Assembly (NCBI GenBank): GCA_028752905.1
Contig: JAQNBH010000007.1
Span: 15,280,759 to 15,344,758 of the forward strand
Length of the DNA: 64,000 nucleotides
Reading direction: 5' to 3'
From: Cladorhizidae sp. MBARI D1340-BT2
Taxonomy: Eukaryota > Porifera > Demospongiae > Poecilosclerida > Cladorhizidae
Made by a program: the position numbers and the translations under genes. Position 1 is the first letter of the stretch; the number at the start of each line of letters is the position of its first letter. The notes below the pieces were generated by a model. It made no database searches, was not told the DNA's origin, and worked only from the letters and a program-made list of their open reading frames with translations. Shown one piece after another: positions 57,165-64,000 of this stretch.

Positions 57165-57215
57165 TTGCAGGATATTTGTTGAGGTTGGAAAGATGGCTGC
57201 CGATAATGGTGGAGA
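57165..57215. promoter_or_regulatory. YY1-like promoter motif upstream of kinase C
   Basis: GAGGTTGGAAAGATGGCTGC with AAGATGGC at 57,190-57,197; duplicate of the 12,655-12,715 module. Confidence 0.45.
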
Positions 57216-57654
57216 CAGACGGCAATAGTAAGTAAAATATAAAAAAAGAGGACAATGGACAATTGCCATAAACTGTAGCACTGGATGTTTGTAACTTCAT
57301 GTAACTAAGATGTTGAAGCAGCTAATCTTTTTTGAGTCAAATCAGACATCAGAATACATAAGAGTTCATTTGATCAGTTAAACATGTAATATTCAAATAA
57401 GCCATTAACAGACTACTGAGGAGTTTCTTTGTCCTTCAAAGAATTCTTTGTCAACATTTCAACCAATAGCTTCATTTTTGACCAAATGAAAAATTACCAC
57501 TTGGATCAGATTTTATATGGGGTCCTAGGTCACCTTCTGTTTCCCCATCATTAACCTTCAGCATAACTTCTTTACACAGGAACTGTTGCATAACTATTTG
57601 GGTTTGAGTTAAGTGATCATTAGAAGCTTCATATTTACAGTTTAATAATTGTCT

Positions 57655-57930
57655 TCAACTAGTCGTCACACCCAGAGTTGCGCAAGTGATTGAGTTGCTT
57701 CGAGCTTGTTTGTTTCTTGGCTTTAGGTTATTCTTGTTGGCTTTTAACACAGTGCCTCTAGATGGGTCCTTAAGTTGGAGTTGTTTAAACTGCTCTATGC
57801 CTCTATCAAGAAGCACCATTGAACAGTTACCTTCTTCACTGGTTGTTGAGGCAACATATTGCTCTTCACCAAAGTGATCGATCCTCCTATCATCATTGTG
57901 TGCAAGGTTTCTAGATATTCTAGCCTTCAC
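57655..57930 (-). CDS. Conserved small ORF, second copy, 91 aa
   Basis: Differs from 14,443-14,718 by one residue (NDDR versus NDDM near the start). Same strand and same position relative to kinase exon 1. Function unknown; near identity may only reflect the recent duplication. Confidence 0.35.
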   Translation of the reverse strand: MKARISRNLAHNDDRRIDHFGEEQYVASTTSEEGNCSMVLLDRGIEQFKQLQLKDPSRGTVLKANKNNLKPRNKQARSNSITCATLGVTTS

Positions 57931-59104
57931 CAGGAATATTTAGAATTTTTGTGATCATGACATGGAATAGAATTGGATGCTGGCTTGGTAAGGTTCTTGT
58001 AGCTTACCCCATTAATCTTGCTTAACTTCATACCTATTTAATAGTTTTCACTCTTCTCCAAAGTGTCTAGCAATATTTGCGATGGAGAGAAGAAAAACAA
58101 ATTAGCAATTGGCATTTGAGGTTTCTGCTGAAAATCTCTAGAATGCATGTACCATGCTGCCTGGCCCAACCATGTGTCTTTGTGTCCCAAAACATATTTT
58201 AATGCAGGACTTATGTTTTATTAAATATTTTTCACATTTTTAAGTATGTTGTTAGTAATATAATATATGGCATTATTCTCTTTCATGACATCTTCACTCT
58301 ATCTTATCTGGTCTAGATCTATATTTAGCTCCTGAGGAGGGCTTTCGCGATCTCCCCTGACATGTTCTTTGAAATGGTTTAGATATGTTGTCTTTTAAGA
58401 TTTTCTTCTAACATGTTTACTGCCTAGATGACAAGATGCTGACATTGGCTAGCTCTCACCCTAGACTCCCGCTCATTAATCTGTTTCCCACATATCTCTG
58501 GGATACTTTGGTTGCTTTGTGCTGTCTTCTATTTGTCTGTTTCCTTCTGTCTTTAAATGTCAGCAAGTGCAGAGTGAATATTTAATCATAGTGTGTGTCT
58601 AAACACTGCAAAGAGTACAGTTATACATGATGGCAGCCTAATCCAACACCTCCTGCCAAAAGGTCAATACAATAGCGTAACACCAACAATAGGAGTGTAA
58701 ACAACCAGATACTGTCCTAGCAGGTTGCAGAATAACTCCATCCCACAGGGTTCCACCTTATATTAGGCCTGGCCTGTCACTTTTATTATTGCTGTTTAAT
58801 GAAGGAAGATTGGATGCAAATTGCTCATAGACAATTAGGCATATCTCTTATATGAGTGTTTCTTTCCCCAAAATGTTAGCATGTCTAAATGAATATTTAA
58901 CCATCTGAATGCTTCATTGTAAGAAAATAATGCAGTTTGACAGTGGCATGCTATGTATAGTGGCTGATGCTTACTAATACAATACCTCCAACCAGAATCG
59001 TCACTTAGTGACAATAGGCCTGTTACTTCCTAGAGAGTTTTTCTCCATCATAATGGCAAGAATGCAAACTAGTAGCTTATTATCATGCTACTCATAGGAT
59101 AGCC
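57931..59104. other. Intergenic, counterpart of 14,719-15,904
   Basis: Nearly the same sequence as in the left arm; a CTCTCTC tract near 15,200 is shortened here. No gene recognised. Confidence 0.5.
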
Positions 59105-59255
59105 CTCCCACCCTCTGACCAATCTCCTCCCCCCTCACCTAAGAAGTGGAGGGAACACATACACATAAAAAGGGAGGCACTGAAAGGGAAAAGAAGAAAT
59201 TATGAAGAAGTGAGGTATGTGAATGGTGAAGAATTTTTGGTTTTTCTATAAGAAT
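59105..59255 (+). pseudogene. 3' end fragment of plus-strand gene beside kinase D
   Basis: Duplicate of 15,905-16,055 (PKKWREHIHIK end). Confidence 0.6.
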
Positions 59256-59996
59256 AATGCAGCTGCAAAATATATGCATTTCACATGGTAATTTGATACA
59301 TGAAAATAATTAGGAAATCTTGCAATGAGGTAATGAGGATGAGTTCAAATTCTGATCCACCAATCTTCAGAGTTTCTATGAATATACTCGCGAAGAAATA
59401 TTACCACCTTAGCATGACTCATGCTAAACCTATATTTTATGCTGGTGAGGTGACATTTCCATTCCTTCTCATCTGCTAAAAATGTCAGCCTGTGGAAGAT
59501 AAATCTTTTCCTTTGAACATGTACAGTATTCCAGACACAGCATGAGTCTGGACCAAATCTATTTTAGAGTTTACATATCATCATGTAATTTTACACTGAA
59601 GTGTAGCTTGACAAAGAGACTCGACATTTATCCAAAAACTTCCAAATACAGCACGTATACATATATAAACTAGCTTAAAATAATTATAAGAAAACTAAGC
59701 AGATACTAGTTTATATAATTATGTATAAAATTAAGTGCTCTATTTGGAAGGTTTTAGATAAATGTCTAATCTTTTTGTCCAGCTACAGTTCAATGTAATA
59801 TAACATGATGAGGTCCATTAATATGTAAACTATAGAACAGAGTTGGTCCAGACTAATCCATATATGGAATACTGTACATTTTCGACTTATCTTCCAGAGG
59901 CTGATCACTTTTCAACATATTCAGTAGATGAGAATGACTGGAAGTGCCACCAAGTTATCTCACCAGCGTAAATAACAAATCCAAGGTGGGGTATAT

Positions 59997-62900
59997 TCAA
60001 TAATACCTGTTTGGCATGAGACATGCTGAAGTAGGAATATTTCTTGGGAGAGTATTTTTGTAATGGGAGTGCTCTCTGCTGTACCATGGAGGACCTACTA
60101 GAGGGGGAGAGACACTTTCATCATCGAGTACAGGTATAACCACTATGTCATCTGCTCTTCGTACTGTGGATGCAGAATTCCTAGATCGGTCGCATATGAA
60201 GTGTTTGATTTGATGTACAATACTTGAAAAGTGAGGTCTTTTGGCTGGATCTTCTGTCCAGCATGTCATCTGAAGATCTTGATATCTAGGACACAATTAA
60301 CATAAGACAAAATAATTATTAAACTGCCATATGTAAGTGTAGAGAATAAAAAGGGGATATGCTCACTACTGGTGGCAAACAAATTTTAAAAGTATACTGA
60401 GTGAATGTTCCAATGCAAATCAGGAAGCTTGTAAGGTTTTTGCTATAGTTTGTCATGCAGAATAACATTCAACAATCCTTGTTGAAATATTAGGGGTGGC
60501 TTTAATATCTGGATGGATGATGAGCAAACCGGGCGTGCCCCAGTTATGCAGCTGCATCCAGATGGGCTTTGAGACAAGATAAAGAACCAGCAGTGTAACA
60601 CATAGTCTATTAGAAAGCTCTACTATTCTATGTCGTTCTGTAACCAAATAAACATCTTCCAATAGTTATGACATCACATAGCCATGCTTCCTGCCTCACA
60701 ATTTATCGGAGCATGCTTCGTTGTAGGGCTTAACCATCCTATACCCAGAGCGAAGCATTGGAAGAAGTTCCTTTTCAGCTACTTGGGAATAAGGAATCTT
60801 GCCGCAACTGAAGATCTCCCAGCAAGTTACTCCATAGGCCCACTGTATGAAATAGAGTAGAGCCATTTACGGATAAGATAGAAACTTATTAAGGCAAAAG
60901 GGAAAAACATAAATTAAAATAATAATCTCTCGATGAACTCTGTTATAACATTAAAATCACCTTCTCAATAAATCAACTTCAATTTTTATTCACTCGACAT
61001 TTCGACTAGATGCTCTAGTCTTCAGTATGTGGACTACAAATCATAGCTACTTAATGCTTAAATATTATATTTGCCAAATATAAGCAAAAATATTTTCTTG
61101 GTGAAATAATTCATTCCAGCATTACTCCTTGCAGAACTAGTAACCAAATCACAAGCATTCCAATATACTGAGGTTTATGTGACAGCGGCCATCCAAATAA
61201 TAACTAATAAAGGAATTCAAAATTACTGAAACTCAACCCATGTAGGGCATACTTAAAGGTTCAGAGATAGTAGAGCACTAACAAAACACTGAACAACACG
61301 GTTATTTCTTGTGATTCTGTATTTTCTCTCAATCTAGAATCTTAACGCCAGATATATAGATTAGTTTATTTCTATGTGTTATAACATTGTGTTAGTCACT
61401 TTTCCTGGTGTGACAATTTTATAGGATTTCATTAATACTCAAATAGGACAGAAAATGAGGCAAGCACATGAGTAATCTATGAATAGGGAAACACTTATTT
61501 ATCTGTCATAGAAAACCATCAAAATGTAACACTAAAAGTTTAATGGGGAAAAAAGTTCTTAAGGGGGGAATAAAGTCAAAATGCTAATTTTTCACTTTTT
61601 TCACAAACTATTTTAAATGGTGTATTTGCTCATATTGAAGTCATGTTCCAAGTTTCAGAACATTTGAAGATTCTATGATGCAGTTACGACAGCTTTTGCA
61701 CTCACTATTTTCATTAGAAACCCAGCAAGTGTGAAGAAGAATCGCGTCGCATTAGATTAGAAGAATTTCCACATATTTCCACAAATTTCTCCCTCATTTC
61801 TCACCCAAACTCAATAATTTATATATCACCAGAATGCTTATTGTGTGCTCTTTAACCTAAACTATTTTATTTTCACTGTTATGAGAATGTGTTGGGTATA
61901 GACCAGCATATCTGCATGTGGTTTGTGTGTGATTCCCCCCCCCCCCCCCCTCTCCTGTGGTGCATTATCAAACTTATTCAAATAGTTTAGGTGAAACTAC
62001 TACATGTACTCTTATAAACCACCTAACAGCCACTTAGCATTATTAATGGATTTGTAATTTGCGGACAGGGCAAAAGTTGGATTGCCTGGCTGACACTTTG
62101 CCATATGACAAAAGTTAAATACATCATCATTAAATAGCTTATCTTCTAAGCTACATTTTGGTACAAAAATTATGTTGATAGAGGGTAGTGGGTGGAAGTT
62201 ATGATTGGTATTGTCGAGGTGTATTTTTTTGACATTATTCCCCCCTTAAAGCAACTTCTTATTTGAAACAGTTGGGATGGTCATTTAGAATTTTTTTTAA
62301 ATGTTTTTTCCCAGAAAACTGGCTGCATTGACTCCACATATAAAGATAAGAAATCTTAAATATTTTACATGCAAAATGATAACAATGTAGTTGGTTACCT
62401 GATAACCAAACATATGCATAGAGGAGAACAACTTCTTTTATTTTAAACCACTCTATTAAATAGCGGATATAACATTCATAGCTGAAAAAATGGCTTCAAT
62501 TTAACTCAACAATCTTTAACTCGAAGCAATAATTTGGAAGAATGATAAACTTCTACTATTTGATGCCATTTGTCTGGATCTGTACATACACTCAATAATG
62601 CAGAGACCATGCAGCAAGCTAGTGGAAATGTGAGTTGAGGAAATAAATCTCAGATGTATCAATTTAACTGCTACAGTTTAGCAGCCACAAATCTAATCTC
62701 TGTGACAGTTAAAACTTCAGGGTTGTCTGGCCATATTTCATGCCCTTCTTAATAGTTAAGACACTTCATTTGATAGTGGAGAGGAGAGCTAAACTTCAAT
62801 ACAGAGTGGCTGTTATACACCAAGAAAATTCTTATTCTGCATTATAGATGGAAACTAAATGTGAGGTATAGCATTTCATATTATATAGTACTGTTTCCAT

Positions 62901-64000
62901 AAGTTACAAACTAGACACTATAATCACAAACTCACCACGTCAGTTTTCTCCGAGAATAAGTTATCAACAAAAATTTCTGGAGCCATCCACTTCAGAGAAA
63001 ACTTCACATCCTTTTCTGTATGTTTCAAGTAGTTCTTCGATGGTTCAAGTTTTTCACAAAATCCAAAATTGAACAGTTTAATCACAAGGTGTGAGTCAAT
63101 CCTGTTAATAATTAATTATTGTCAGTAAGTTTACACTCCAAACACAAAGCCACGTATCAGTGTGGCTGGTCAAATATAGAGTGCACAAAAATGTGGTATG
63201 ATCAAAATTATTTCATAATATCATATCTCATCTTTAACTGTTTCTCATTTGCAGATTAATGAAACGCTACCTGGGTTGAATTTTTTTCTAGAGGCTTGCA
63301 TGCTGCTAGAACTTTTCTGCAATAAGGAAGTGAATCTTTTCATTTTCCATAGTAAAAACTGGTAAATATACTGACATTAATTCAATACCATTATATAGAA
63401 ACAGGTATGACATCTTTGCTAAGTCCACATCATCCTAGAACAGAAATACTACTCATTGATATATTCGTGAACGAATATGTGTTCATGGATAGACTTCTAT
63501 CAATCATTGGTTTCTCCTATAATGGATGTTGCTCGGCTATTCAGCTCACAATACTTACAAGACTGAATATGTAATCTTTGTGTGTAGTTCACATATTCAG
63601 CTACAGAATAGCAACTTCGAGAAGTGCATAAACTGGTATTATAATTATAGATCATGATTTGTTTTAAATAGCCATTGAAATTATGTGATCCAAACAATGC
63701 TTTCCTTGTTTCAGCTCATTTTTGCATTACTAGAATTTTGTATAGTATTTTCCTACTAATACCCAATATCGCCATCTTCCCTGACTGATTATGATCTAGT
63801 ATAAACTCACATGCAGTTTCTTGCTGCCAGGTTTCTATGTACCATTCGTTTGTTGGTCAAGTACTTCATACCTTTGGCCACTTGCAGACACATATCCAAT
63901 AGCTTGTTTTCAACTTTCATCTAGAGATGTTAAAGTTGATAGAACTGACATATTTGTAATGTTATAAACTCACTGTCAGTTCTCCAGTTGTCTTGAATGG
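59997..64000 (-). CDS. Kinase D: duplicate pseudokinase, 5' part beyond window
   Basis: Visible exons: E9 59,997-60,285, E8 60,700-60,842, E7 62,936-63,101, E6 63,811-63,920 and the last 27 bp of E5 (63,974-64,000). All splice sites match kinase B and all visible codons are open. HRN and NFG replacements are both present. Compared with B, exon 9 has lost 6 and 12 bp, both in frame, and exon 8 changes one His to Arg. Indels limited to multiples of three contrast with the shattered A/C copies and support continued selection on the protein. A 683-bp TTAA insertion lies in the intron between E7 and E8. The N-terminal exons are off the right edge. Confidence 0.82.
60958..61025. repeat. Half copy of the foldback repeat, duplicated
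   Basis: Counterpart of 17,775-17,842 in the right arm. Confidence 0.7.
61563..62245. mobile_element. 683-bp TTAA-site MITE
   Basis: Flanked by TTAA at 61,559-61,562 and 62,246-62,249. Kinase B has the uninterrupted site (GTTCTTAAAGCAAC near 18,371). Ends are GGGGGGAATAAAGTCAAAA and its inverted match with one mismatch. No coding capacity seen. An uninterrupted C-run lies at 61,936-61,950. The structure fits a non-autonomous element moved by a piggyBac-type transposase. Confidence 0.9.

Larger units (their letters stand above)
48570..64000. repeat. Right arm of direct segmental duplication
   Basis: Collinear with 4,726-20,118 in the same orientation and cut by the window edge within kinase exon 5. 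Arm-specific insertions are at 54,977-55,644 and 61,563-62,245; arm-specific local rearrangement at 53,117-53,563. Confidence 0.9.

Noticed and set aside
61936..61950. C-run as a functional quadruplex or i-motif
   Set aside because: A lone homopolymer inside a MITE; a length-variable mononucleotide run is the simpler reading.
1..64000. tRNA, rRNA or other structured RNA genes
   Set aside because: I looked for tRNA-like A and B boxes and rRNA words in the intergenic stretches and found nothing I could support; a covariance-model scan would be needed.

Overview
The window is animal nuclear DNA, AT-rich and full of transposons. Genes are split by GT-AG introns, some very short (one is 61 bp). 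Tyrosine-kinase duplicates, a phospholipase B gene, hAT, piggyBac-type, LINE and Ty3/gypsy elements suggest an early-branching invertebrate. A sponge is my best guess, but that is inference and no marker gene settles it.

The backbone is a direct segmental duplication: about 4,726-20,118 recurs at about 48,570-64,000, same orientation, running off the right edge. Each arm carries two minus-strand tyrosine-kinase copies: A (6,950-12,532) and B (16,793-30,414) on the left, C (50,720-57,048) and D (59,997 to beyond 64,000) on the right. A pairs with C and B with D. A degraded plus-strand gene of unknown function (4,925-6,365; 48,725-50,160) converges on A and C, and a scrap of its 3' end follows B and D. 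A and C are broken kinase pseudogenes. B can be read by eye as a complete nine-exon, 494-codon gene with every splice phase matching. It encodes a TAM/MET-like kinase domain without ectodomain or membrane segment, and two catalytic aspartates are replaced (HRD to HRN, DFG to NFG). D carries the same changes and has only in-frame indels. B/D therefore look like retained pseudokinases.

Between the arms (about 23.7-48 kb) lie a Ty3/gypsy element with LTRs and 5-bp target duplication inside intron 2 of B, with pol order PR-IN-RT-RH (Gmr1-like) and a SCAN-like capsid; a 5'-truncated LINE (31,781-33,664); a decayed L2/CR1-type LINE on the minus strand (36,230-39,330); a gypsy fragment lacking RT/RNase H (39,362-40,720); and a secreted phospholipase B-like gene (41,844-46,382) with altered catalytic Ser and Asp and a frameshifted FN3-like 3' exon, followed by the 3' end of another retroelement (46,594-47,275).

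The left 4.7 kb holds a 43-bp minisatellite, a truncated hAT (ZBED5-like) transposase, old dispersed duplications and a 39-bp minisatellite. Four insertions into TTAA sites (13,037-14,338; 30,713-31,114; 54,977-55,644; 61,563-62,245) are each absent from a duplicated counterpart, so piggyBac-type transposition continued after the duplication. All exon models and alignments were made by eye.
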